The notes under the pieces: model-generated
The model's database searches: none
What the model saw: the letters and a program-made list of their open reading frames with translations, nothing else
Told to the model about the DNA's origin: nothing
Translations under genes and position numbers: made by a program
Shown: positions 55,578 through 64,000 of the stretch, in pieces
Position numbering within the stretch: position 1 is the first letter of the stretch
How the letters are laid out: every line of letters begins with the position of its first letter
Assembly: GCA_034044135.1 (NCBI GenBank)
Contig: CP139021.1
Span: 5,967,635 to 6,031,634 of the forward strand
Source of the DNA: Flammeovirgaceae bacterium SG7u.111
GTDB taxonomy: Bacteria; Bacteroidota; Bacteroidia; Cytophagales; Flammeovirgaceae
DNA length: 64,000 bases
Direction: 5' to 3'

Positions 55578-57059
55578 TTACATCTGAACCACACTCTTTT
55601 TACCAAACCACTGATCTACCATTTGGTCTTCTACTTCCACCTTATTTTTGTGGGCATACTCATTGGTAAGCGGGTTATATTCGTAATCTTTCGCCCATTC
55701 AGCTTGATTTTCCGCCAACTCACTAATGGATTTGGCAATATACTTAGCTTCCTCATCGCTCATTACGGGGTGGATGCTCATCCGTACCCAACCTGGTTTT
55801 TCGGAAAGGTCGCCGCAGCTAATTTTGTCAGTAATATTTTTTGAGCGATTAGGATCTACATTTAGCAAGAAGTGACCGTAAGTTCCAGCGCATGAGCACC
55901 CTCCCCTCACTTGAATACCGAACCTATCATTCAATATACGCACGGCAAGGTTGTAGTGCATTTCTTCGAGGTAAAAGGAGATAATCCCCAAACGCTGGCG
56001 CACATGTTTCGCCAGTATATGAAGCTTAGGCGCTTTTGTTAGCTCAGGCCAAATGATATCCAAGATTTCCTCTTCCCTTTCCAACATCTTTTCCACCCCC
56101 ATTTCTTCTTTGAGTCTAATACTCAGCGCAGCACGAATAGTCTGCAAAAATGCTGGTGTTCCTCCATCTTCTTTCGCTTCAATATCATCCACATATTTAT
56201 GTCCGCCCCAAGGGTTCGTCCAATCTACCGTTCCTCCACCTGGATTGTCAGGCACTTTATTACTATATAATTTCCTGTTGAAGACCAACACGCCTGTAGA
56301 CCCAGGACCTCCAAGAAACTTGTGAGGGGAAAAGAACACCGCATCGAGCGATTGAGCTAGGTTTTCTGGATGCATATCAATTTCTACATAAGGAGCCGAA
56401 CAGGCAAAATCGACAAAACAATAGCCTCCGTAATTATGGATGATTTCTGCAATTTGATGGAAAGGAGTTTTAATTCCAGTCACATTTGAACAAGCCGTTA
56501 CCGAAGTGATTTTCAGCTTCCTATCACTGTATTTCTTAACTGTTTCGTCAAATAGATAAAGACTAAAGAGTCCATTTTCATCAGCTGGGACTACCACTAC
56601 ATCGGCAATGGTTTCCAACCAAGTAGTTTGGTTGGAATGGTGCTCCATATGCGTAAGAAAAACCACTGGGCGGTCATCTTCGGGAAGGGTAAAATATTTA
56701 TAATGTTTCTCATGAACTTTCATCCCGAGGATACGCTGAAGTTTATTCACCACTCCAGTCATTCCCGAATTGGAAGAAATAATAATATCTTCTTTACTGG
56801 CATTTACATGCTTTTTTATGATATAAAGAGCTTCGTGATACGCCTTGGTCATGATAGATCCTGTCACCGATGTTTCGGTGTGTGTATTCCCCACAAAAGG
56901 GGCTATCTCCTTGAGCAATACTTTTTCAATGGGTTCATATAATCGCCCACTGGCTGTCCAGTCGGCATAAACAATGGTCTGCTCCCCATAAGGAGTGTCA
57001 AACTTTTGCCGATTGCCAATTACCTGTTCTCTAAACTTTTCAAAATATTGCTCTAGCAT
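55578..57059 (-). CDS. Class-V aminotransferase-fold PLP enzyme (cysteine desulfurase-like)
   Basis: A 493-residue enzyme of PLP fold type I. The cofactor lysine is Lys247 in SPHKFLGGPG; THMEHHSNQTTW and FVDFACSAPY mark the rest of the cofactor pocket. A Cys-rich loop GGCSCAGTYGH in the C-terminal part resembles the active-site loop of cysteine desulfurases and selenocysteine lyases. It is longer than IscS or SufS (about 400) and belongs to an uncharacterised subgroup, so the exact substrate is open. No Fe-S assembly genes are nearby. Confidence 0.85.
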   Translation of the reverse strand: MLEQYFEKFREQVIGNRQKFDTPYGEQTIVYADWTASGRLYEPIEKVLLKEIAPFVGNTHTETSVTGSIMTKAYHEALYIIKKHVNASKEDIIISSNSGMTGVVNKLQRILGMKVHEKHYKYFTLPEDDRPVVFLTHMEHHSNQTTWLETIADVVVVPADENGLFSLYLFDETVKKYSDRKLKITSVTACSNVTGIKTPFHQIAEIIHNYGGYCFVDFACSAPYVEIDMHPENLAQSLDAVFFSPHKFLGGPGSTGVLVFNRKLYSNKVPDNPGGGTVDWTNPWGGHKYVDDIEAKEDGGTPAFLQTIRAALSIRLKEEMGVEKMLEREEEILDIIWPELTKAPKLHILAKHVRQRLGIISFYLEEMHYNLAVRILNDRFGIQVRGGCSCAGTYGHFLLNVDPNRSKNITDKISCGDLSEKPGWVRMSIHPVMSDEEAKYIAKSISELAENQAEWAKDYEYNPLTNEYAHKNKVEVEDQMVDQWFGKKSVVQM

Positions 57060-57082
57060 GTCTGTCTGTGGTTGTGGTTGTT

Positions 57083-57101
57083 TGCAACCAATGCGGTTGC
57101 A
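57083..57101. promoter_or_regulatory. Inverted repeat upstream of the PLP enzyme gene
   Basis: A 7-bp perfect inverted repeat with a 5-bp spacer (57083-57089 / 57095-57101), 24 bp before the start codon. It may be an operator or a leader hairpin. The remaining sequence up to 57403 holds no gene or further recognisable signal. Confidence 0.35.
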
Positions 57102-57403
57102 TGTACAAAAATAGTTATTTTAAGGCTTTACAGGATTTGAATGAGTGAAGTTGTTTAAAGTTTTTATTTGCAAGCGAAAATGGAAGTGTTTTGTCACCAG
57201 GTAAAGCACTTTCCATAGGGAATAAAGGCAAAACAAACCATTTGTAGCGTGAAGAAATAACTTTAAACTTCTGCACTAAACCGTCAAAAATCTTGCTCTA
57301 ATAACAGAAAAATGACCACAACTCGTTTAACAGATTAAATATAAGTGCTAGTCTTATAAGAAAATCATAAATTGTCTCATCAACATTTCTTACACCCCCC
57401 ACT

Positions 57404-57619
57404 ATGATTAATGCTACAAAGGTTAAAAAATCAAAAATTTATGTCTTTTTAGGTGTTTTGGGTATCGTACTAGGATGCACATGGTCAGTGATAAAATTTT
57501 ATGAAAATAACATGAACCAACCTTTTGACTGGTTCTTTGCCGCCTGGGCAGTATTGATTGGCTTTGGCTATTTATTTCTAGGCTTTAGAAAACATCTATC
57601 CAATAAGATAGAAACCTGA
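57404..57619 (+). CDS. Small two-helix membrane protein
   Basis: A 71-residue protein with two membrane helices (about 10-29 and 43-62) joined by a short charged loop, a basic N-terminus and a basic tail. No family is recognised. The composition is typical of real small membrane proteins of Bacteroidota, and it is the only open frame in this stretch. Confidence 0.6.
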   Translation: MINATKVKKSKIYVFLGVLGIVLGCTWSVIKFYENNMNQPFDWFFAAWAVLIGFGYLFLGFRKHLSNKIET

Positions 57620-57648
57620 CACTAATTCGGGAAAAGGGTCGATTGCCC

Positions 57649-57974
57649 TTAAATAGATCTGGAAATTTTCATGGATTTGATTTTGGGAACCTGTATAGTT
57701 GGAGGAAATTTGAAAAATTCGACAGGGTTGACTGTATAATCATTTCCTAATAAAACAGTTGGGTGGTCAGCTTCCATAATGAAGGCATCTCTTCAAGTTT
57801 TATCTTCTGTGCCTACACCATAAAATTCTTTTACTCTTGCTTTACAGTAACCACCGTCTACCTAGTCAGTTTTGACTCTGAACTCAAAGATGTTTCTTGA
57901 ACTGCTTGGATAGTAGCTACAAGTTGATCTAAATTTACCCCGTTGGTGATGTTTTCAGTGATGATCGTTTCAGT
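57649..57974 (-). pseudogene. Decayed OsmC-family gene
   Basis: Minus-strand translation gives recognisable OsmC-family blocks in two frames. The first part reads NITNGVNLDQLVATIQAVQE; then a frameshift near 57895 leads to FRVKTD, a TAG stop, VDGGYCKARVKEFYGVGTEDKT, a TGA stop, and EADHPTVLLGNDYTVNPVEF. The last block matches the family signature (d/e)P.vLLG.D.g.NPVE, but the following LLxALAxC segment with the peroxidatic cysteine is lost and the frame ends at 57649. No start codon remains. One frameshift, two stops and a lost C-terminus show that the gene is dead. Nothing else is seen between 57975 and 58221. Confidence 0.8.
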
Positions 57975-58221
57975 TAAATTTTAGATTGATAAATTGTTTT
58001 GCCCAATCAATTACAAGCCAAAGACAAAAAACACATAAACAACATTTAATCAATCACTTAACCACAAACAGAAAAATCATCACTTTATACGAAAATTCAT
58101 AGATCAACGAAATTTCGGGAAAAACCGAACCTGAAACGAATTAACACTGTTGATATATGTACATACACGAAATGGCTATACAAGAAATAGAGATTTTAAT
58201 TTTAAATACACTTATAATAAG

Positions 58222-58404
58222 ATGAGCAAAAAGAAATCAAAAGCACTTCCTAAAGTAAGTCCAGAACTTGAAGGATTCAATATATCAATAAACTCAGCGG
58301 GGGAAATTGTATCGACCCATACGACCGACGATCTCAACAAGTTTTTGAACAAACACGTTGATGATAAAAAACTGAGGGATAGAGAAGATATGGATGCGGA
58401 GTAA
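58222..58404 (+). CDS. Small charged hypothetical protein
   Basis: A 60-residue charged protein (MSKKKSKALPKVSPELEGF, then a short acidic tail). The ATG at 58222 is preferred to an in-frame ATG 72 bp upstream, whose extra residues are not protein-like. It is followed by a strong terminator, which supports expression. No domain is recognised. Confidence 0.6.
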   Translation: MSKKKSKALPKVSPELEGFNISINSAGEIVSTHTTDDLNKFLNKHVDDKKLRDREDMDAE

Positions 58405-58427
58405 CATTAGTTTTCCTCCAAAAAGCT

Positions 58428-58466
58428 AAAAAAGCCTTGCAGATTTAATATCTGCAAGGCTTTTTT
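58428..58466. terminator. Bidirectional terminator between the small gene and fabG
   Basis: A 17-bp perfect stem (58428-58444 / 58450-58466) with a 5-nt loop, A6 before and T6 after. It serves the plus-strand small gene and the convergent fabG. Confidence 0.92.
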
Positions 58467-58485
58467 AGTCCGAAAAATGAAACTC

Positions 58486-59232
58486 TTAGGTATTCATTCC
58501 ACCATTTATTTCTAATACTTGTCCAGTAATATAAGTAGACATATCCGAAGCCAAGAAAATAGTAAGGTCAGCTACTTCGTCGGCCGTGCCCCCTCTTTTC
58601 ATTGGGATAGCATTTTTCCACTCATCTACCACTTTCGGGTCTAGCACCTCAGTCATTTCTGTTTCAATAAAACCAGGAGCAATCACGTTTGCCCTCACGT
58701 TCCTAGAGCCAAGCTCCAAAGCCACCGACTTGGTGAACCCAATGATGCCCGCTTTAGAAGCAGCATAGTTTGCCTGACCTGCATTTCCTTTTACACCAAC
58801 TACAGACCCCATATTAATAATAGAGCCAGCTTTTTGCTTCATAAGCGTGCGGCAAGCAGCTTTGGTCGTATTGAAAACAGACTTAAGGTTCACATTGATT
58901 ACCTGGTCGAACTGCTCTTCGCTCATTCTCATAAGCAAGCCATCTTTGGTGATACCAGCATTGTTGATCAAAGCATCCAAAGAACCAAAATCAGCAACAA
59001 AATCGTTGATAAGTTGCTCGGCAGCAGTATAATCAGACGCATCTGAGCGGTAACCTTTCGCTTTGATGCCTGCTTCTTGGAGCTCAGCTTCAAGCGCCTG
59101 TCCTTTTTCCACACTCGAAAGGTAGGTAAAGCCTATGTTGGCTCCGTGCTCAGCACATTTTTTGGCAATAGAACGACCGATGCCTTTTGAAGCACCCGTA
59201 ATCAATAAGTTTTTTCCTTCTAGTAATTTCAT
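58486..59232 (-). CDS. fabG: 3-oxoacyl-[acyl-carrier-protein] reductase FabG
   Basis: A 248-residue SDR enzyme that reduces 3-oxoacyl-ACP with NADPH in fatty-acid synthesis. It has TGASKGIG (12-19), NNAG (90-93), the catalytic Ser143, Tyr156 and Lys160 (YAASK), and the C-terminal TGQVLEINGGM. The ATG at 59232 is chosen because it gives the normal FabG N-terminus; an in-frame ATG 57 bp upstream would add residues foreign to the family. The gene stands alone, not in a fab cluster. Confidence 0.93.
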   Translation of the reverse strand: MKLLEGKNLLITGASKGIGRSIAKKCAEHGANIGFTYLSSVEKGQALEAELQEAGIKAKGYRSDASDYTAAEQLINDFVADFGSLDALINNAGITKDGLLMRMSEEQFDQVINVNLKSVFNTTKAACRTLMKQKAGSIINMGSVVGVKGNAGQANYAASKAGIIGFTKSVALELGSRNVRANVIAPGFIETEMTEVLDPKVVDEWKNAIPMKRGGTADEVADLTIFLASDMSTYITGQVLEINGGMNT

Positions 59233-59440
59233 TTGTATAAAATTTAAAAAGCCCAGCTTGAACAAGGCAGTTCGTTCATGAAAAGGCAAATATTACAAGA
59301 GTCGCTCAAAATCGAGTGCAAAGGCACAAAAAAAGCAACCCTTCAAATTTGAAAGGCTGCAATTTATGTATAAAGCGGTTGATTATCCAAAAAAAGAAAC
59401 ACAAGGTAGGTATTTCTCTAATTACCCGACCTATTAAGCT

Positions 59441-59534
59441 AAGTTACGCATGCAGGTACAAAACCTTTAGAAAGCCCCGTTCTCCATACATTTTGAAAAA
59501 CGTCTTCTCAGCATCAAAACCTATTGCGTAACTT
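59441..59534. repeat. 94-bp segment bounded by 10-bp inverted repeats
   Basis: AAGTTACGCA at 59441-59450 recurs as its exact reverse complement at 59525-59534. The similarity continues imperfectly inward. The interior has no coding content. It could be a small MITE-like relic or a long-range hairpin downstream of the PspC gene. Confidence 0.4.
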
Positions 59535-59540
59535 TAATCA

Positions 59541-59729
59541 TTATATATAATGGTCTTTAGGCATCACAAGAGCTAAGATAACGTAAATGATAATTGGTGA
59601 GCCAATGCCCAGCACTGTTGCTATAGCAAAAAGAATCCTCAGCAACGTCGCATCCATATTAAACGACTGGGCCAATCCGCCACACACCCCAAAAACCATT
59701 TTATCATAAGTGGACTTTACAAGTTTCAT
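59541..59729 (-). CDS. PspC-domain membrane protein
   Basis: A 62-residue protein made almost wholly of a PspC domain: KMVFGVCGGLAQSFNMDATLLR, then one hydrophobic helix (about 30-56) and PKDH. PspC proteins act in envelope-stress sensing; single-domain versions of this length are common in Bacteroidota. No psp operon is nearby, so its role here is unknown. Confidence 0.88.
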   Translation of the reverse strand: MKLVKSTYDKMVFGVCGGLAQSFNMDATLLRILFAIATVLGIGSPIIIYVILALVMPKDHYI

Positions 59730-59917
59730 TTTTTCTGTTCTGTTATTTTGATTAATACTGCTATCCTTTTATAAGGATATGTCGAGAAAAAGTTGCCCTA
59801 CTTTTATGAATCCACACTTTTAATCCATGAGCGGTAGAAAATGAGATAAGTGGAAATAGAATAAAGATTGTAAAATCTCGCATCTCCCCTATCAATACTC
59901 AAACTATTACAGCTGAT

Positions 59918-60829
59918 TTACCCCCACAACATCGCCGCGCCAAAAACCCCTGCACTGTCCCCAAGCTTTGGTTTCAAGAATTTTGTTTCCAATACCTTAT
60001 TAAATACATGTTTCCCCGCTTCTTTTGCCCCTTCGGTGTAGAGCAAATCGATATTTCCCACACCTCCGCCAAGCACCACCGCATCGGGATCGAGTATATT
60101 TATAACATAGGCAATGGCTTTTCCAAAGAAAGTCAGCAAGCGTTGGATCGTCTGCGATGCCAGGGGGTCAGTTCCATCCAAATGCCTTTGGTAGATTTCG
60201 GGAAGGCGGATAGATTCACCACCACCTATGGAGCGGTAATACCTTTCCAGCGAAGGACCAGCCAAAATTGTTTCCACATTTCCGTGCAGCCCGCTATAGC
60301 TTTTTCCCCCTGACTTGTCCAAAAAATTATGCCCCCACTCACCTCCTATCCCATGCCTTCCGTTGAGCACTTTTCCATTTACCACCACCCCTCCACCTAC
60401 TCCTGTGCCCATAATTACCCCAAACACCACCTCGGCATTTGGAACTTCATCGGGCACTATGCCCATCGTAGCTTCCGCTAAGGCAAAACAATTGGCATCG
60501 TTCGCCATTAGGATGGACATGCCCAGGGCTTCTTCCAAGTCTTTTTTGAAAGGCTGCCCGTTTAGGCAAGTCGTATTGCTGTTTTTCATGGTTTGGGAAG
60601 TCGGATCCAACGCCCCTGGCGTGCCAATTCCCAAGCGCTCAATCTTCAAGCCCGATTCTTTTTCAAGCATTCCCCGCAATTCCACTATTTTACCAATGAT
60701 ATTTTCATATCCTTTGACCGCTTCGGTAGGAATCCGCATACGGTGCAACACCTTCGGGTTTTCGGCACTTTCCAATAGAACCCCTTCTATTTTGGTTCCT
60801 CCTAAATCTATTCCACAGAGTACTGACAT
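59918..60829 (-). CDS. ROK-family sugar kinase lacking the zinc cysteines
   Basis: A 303-residue ROK kinase that should phosphorylate a hexose. The ATP-binding motif GIDLGGTKIEG is at 6-16, catalytic Asp111 lies in ANDAN, and GTGVGGGVVVNG and GEWGH are conserved. ROK proteins normally bind zinc through one His and three Cys (CxCGxxGC). Here His167 is kept, but the cysteine positions are Ser177, Ser179 and Asn184 (SYSGLHGN), so the zinc site is lost. The rest of the fold is intact. A HAD phosphatase gene lies 16 bp upstream in the same direction, so both probably act on the same sugar phosphate pool. Confidence 0.9.
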   Translation of the reverse strand: MSVLCGIDLGGTKIEGVLLESAENPKVLHRMRIPTEAVKGYENIIGKIVELRGMLEKESGLKIERLGIGTPGALDPTSQTMKNSNTTCLNGQPFKKDLEEALGMSILMANDANCFALAEATMGIVPDEVPNAEVVFGVIMGTGVGGGVVVNGKVLNGRHGIGGEWGHNFLDKSGGKSYSGLHGNVETILAGPSLERYYRSIGGGESIRLPEIYQRHLDGTDPLASQTIQRLLTFFGKAIAYVINILDPDAVVLGGGVGNIDLLYTEGAKEAGKHVFNKVLETKFLKPKLGDSAGVFGAAMLWG

Positions 60830-60845
60830 TATATATCTGTTTTGG

Positions 60846-61502
60846 TTAGTCGAACAAAGCCGCCACTTGCTCTACGGTAAGGTGGGTAAAATCAGGAACT
60901 ACCAAATCTGCTTGGTGAAGCTCTTCAGGTGTATGGGTAGAGGCTATCCCAACAACTTTTGCCCCCGCTCTTTTTCCAGACTCCACTCCCGCCAGCGAAT
61001 CTTCAAACACCACCGTATTGGCTGGGGCATATCCCATCGCTTTGGCAGTATTTAGGTAAATTTCTGGGTGAGGCTTGCCCTCGGTCACGTGGCTAGAATT
61101 GAGCTTCACCCCAAACATCCCTTCCAAATTGGTTTTTTCCAATGTAAAATCCACATTTTCGGGAGGTGCCGAAGTAGCCACCGCTCGGGGAATTCCTGCC
61201 GCTTCCAGCTCTTTCAAAAAATCGACCAAGCCTGCTAGGGGCACTATATCATCTTTATAAACCTCACGGAACAAAGCCTCTTTCTCGTAAGAGTACTTTT
61301 CTATTTCCTCCTCGGTAAGGTCTTCTCCAAAAATAAGTGGAATCCACTCGGCATTGCGCCTGCCAAATAACTTCGTCCTCAGGTCTTCCTCGGTGAAAGT
61401 GAACCCGTATTTCTTGCAAAAAATTTCTAGGGAAATTTTGTGGAAAGGATTGCTATCGATAATTACCCCGTCCATATCAAACATTGCTGCAAATTTCTTC
61501 AT
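60846..61502 (-). CDS. HAD-family phosphatase (beta-phosphoglucomutase-like)
   Basis: A 218-residue HAD enzyme of the beta-phosphoglucomutase-like subgroup. Nucleophile Asp9 and acid/base Asp11 are in FDMDGVIID, motif II is ATSAPPENV, motif III lysine is in EGKPHPEIY, and motif IV is FEDSLAGVESGKRAG. The helical cap (about 17-80) suits small phosphosugars. It is the first gene of a pair with the ROK kinase (16-bp gap). Phosphatase or mutase activity cannot be told apart by sequence alone. Confidence 0.9.
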   Translation of the reverse strand: MKKFAAMFDMDGVIIDSNPFHKISLEIFCKKYGFTFTEEDLRTKLFGRRNAEWIPLIFGEDLTEEEIEKYSYEKEALFREVYKDDIVPLAGLVDFLKELEAAGIPRAVATSAPPENVDFTLEKTNLEGMFGVKLNSSHVTEGKPHPEIYLNTAKAMGYAPANTVVFEDSLAGVESGKRAGAKVVGIASTHTPEELHQADLVVPDFTHLTVEQVAALFD

Positions 61503-62994
<1,492 letters not shown>

Positions 62995-63018
62995 TCATCT
63001 CCTGATATAAATAATGAA

Positions 63019-63044
63019 GCCCTCACACTACGGTGTGGGGGCTT
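63019..63044 (+). terminator. Intrinsic terminator of gap
   Basis: An 11-bp GC-rich stem with one G-T pair (63019-63029 / 63034-63044), a 4-nt loop and T6 after it, 25 bp past the gap stop codon. Confidence 0.9.
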
Positions 63045-63075
63045 TTTTGTGTTCTATAGCCACCTATCTCTACTT

Positions 63076-64000
63076 TTATTCCCTAGGCAACCCTAATTGC
63101 TTTCGCTCTTTAGCAGTAAGAGGGAGAATATTTTCTAGCTGTTTCCAATTAGAAACAATTGAGCTAACCGATTTTTCATCAGCTTCTCGGTATAACTTAT
63201 TCTCCTCCCACATATAGCTTTTTCCATTACTTGCTACAAACAAATTATCGGAAGGTGTGAAAAGAGCGTAAGATGTATAATATCCTATATTTTTTAGTTC
63301 CTGTACCTTATCTCCGTAATCTTCATAGATCACAATATTTGAGCCTGAACTTGCCAAAAACCTATTCCCACTCTCATTGAACCCAACAGATACTACCCCC
63401 CAGTTATGATCTCTTGGAAACTGTTCCTTATGTGGTTCCTCCCCTGAATCATTTAAGCTAAATGAATAGTTCACTCCTCCTATCAGGTACTGATCTTCAT
63501 TGCCCACTATCACATTCACCCCCCATTCTCTAATGTACGTATATTCCTTTTTTCCTTCCAAATCCCATTGAATGACTTCATCATCTCTACTACCAGATAC
63601 AAAACCTTTGTTATAATCAATAAAAACGAGTGCACGCACTTCACTTTTATGTGCCTTGTACGTCCTTATTAGGCTTCCTTTTATGTCCCAGAGGTTAATT
63701 CTACCCGTAGCATCACCTGAAAGAATATGCTGCCCATCCGAAGAGACTGCCAAGGCGGTATATTTCCTTTTTTTCCTTTCACCAATTTTTCTTAGCAAAT
63801 TACCCTCTACATCATAAACACCAATAGCAACGCTGTTCTCACCCTCAATTCCAACTAAAACCTTTGCTCCGTTTTCTAAAAAAAGAGCTGGTGCAAATGA
63901 CAAATAATCTTCAGATGCCGTACCGTCTGGAGTGTAGATTTCATTAATAGATTCATCCTCCATATTTACCAACTGAACCGCCCCAGTTCTTTCATCTATA
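63076..64000 (-). CDS. WD40-repeat protein, C-terminal part (5' end outside window)
   Basis: The frame stays open to the window edge, so the gene begins outside; the first in-window residues read IDERTGAVQLVNMED. The visible 308 residues contain WD40-type blade repeats (ALAVSSDGQHILSGDATGRINLWD, ALVFIDYNKGFVSGSRDDEVIQWD, and less regular ones after that). WD40 propellers serve as protein-interaction platforms; no attached catalytic domain is visible. It is convergent with gap. Confidence 0.85.
   Translation of the reverse strand, partial: IDERTGAVQLVNMEDESINEIYTPDGTASEDYLSFAPALFLENGAKVLVGIEGENSVAIGVYDVEGNLLRKIGERKKRKYTALAVSSDGQHILSGDATGRINLWDIKGSLIRTYKAHKSEVRALVFIDYNKGFVSGSRDDEVIQWDLEGKKEYTYIREWGVNVIVGNEDQYLIGGVNYSFSLNDSGEEPHKEQFPRDHNWGVVSVGFNESGNRFLASSGSNIVIYEDYGDKVQELKNIGYYTSYALFTPSDNLFVASNGKSYMWEENKLYREADEKSVSSIVSNWKQLENILPLTAKERKQLGLPRE

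Overview
The window comes from a Bacteroidota chromosome, most likely of the order Cytophagales. The phylum is supported by two SusC/SusD nutrient-uptake loci, a PorU-PorV pair of the type IX secretion system, lipoproteins with short lipoboxes, and several promoter-like TAnnTTTG boxes. The order is inference from overall gene character; the sequence does not settle it.

Layout. 1-7786 holds the end of a secreted M16-type peptidase gene, then convergently porU and porV. 8395-18976 (minus strand) is a polysaccharide-utilisation locus: a SusC/SusD pair with a beta-helix lipoprotein, an UxuB-type D-mannonate oxidoreductase and a GH2 enzyme carrying the NxK motif of beta-glucuronidases. Together they point to uptake and breakdown of glucuronate-containing glycans. 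19362-27174 (plus strand) is a second uptake locus with its own ECF sigma factor, FecR anti-sigma factor, a SusC with an N-terminal signalling (STN) domain, SusD and a secreted glycerophosphodiesterase.

27300-51617 is a 24.3 kb integrated element. It is bounded by a 24-bp direct repeat (27300-27323 and 51594-51617) that copies the 3' end of tRNA-Arg(ACG), and a tyrosine recombinase lies next to the intact tRNA. The element carries a complete type 1 BREX phage-defence operon (brxA-brxB-brxC-pglX-pglZ-brxL), a divergent NERD-nuclease/SF1-helicase gene with a small unknown partner, a zinc-ribbon protein, an XRE-repressor/excisionase-like divergent switch, and a GC-rich replication module (rolling-circle initiator, SSB, a membrane protein with a C-terminal HTH). 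No relaxase, type IV secretion or phage structural genes were seen, so it looks like a replicating satellite or mobilisable island rather than a self-transmissible ICE. The most unusual point is BrxL: its C-terminus is not the Lon-like domain but resembles the phospholipase-D-like MIT_C domain of eukaryotic MITD1.

51669-64000 is ordinary host chromosome: an OmpR-type two-component system, an EEP-family nuclease/phosphatase, a class-V PLP enzyme, a small membrane protein, a decayed OsmC-family pseudogene, fabG, a PspC protein, a ROK sugar kinase without its usual zinc cysteines, a HAD phosphatase, gap, and the 3' part of a WD40-repeat gene.
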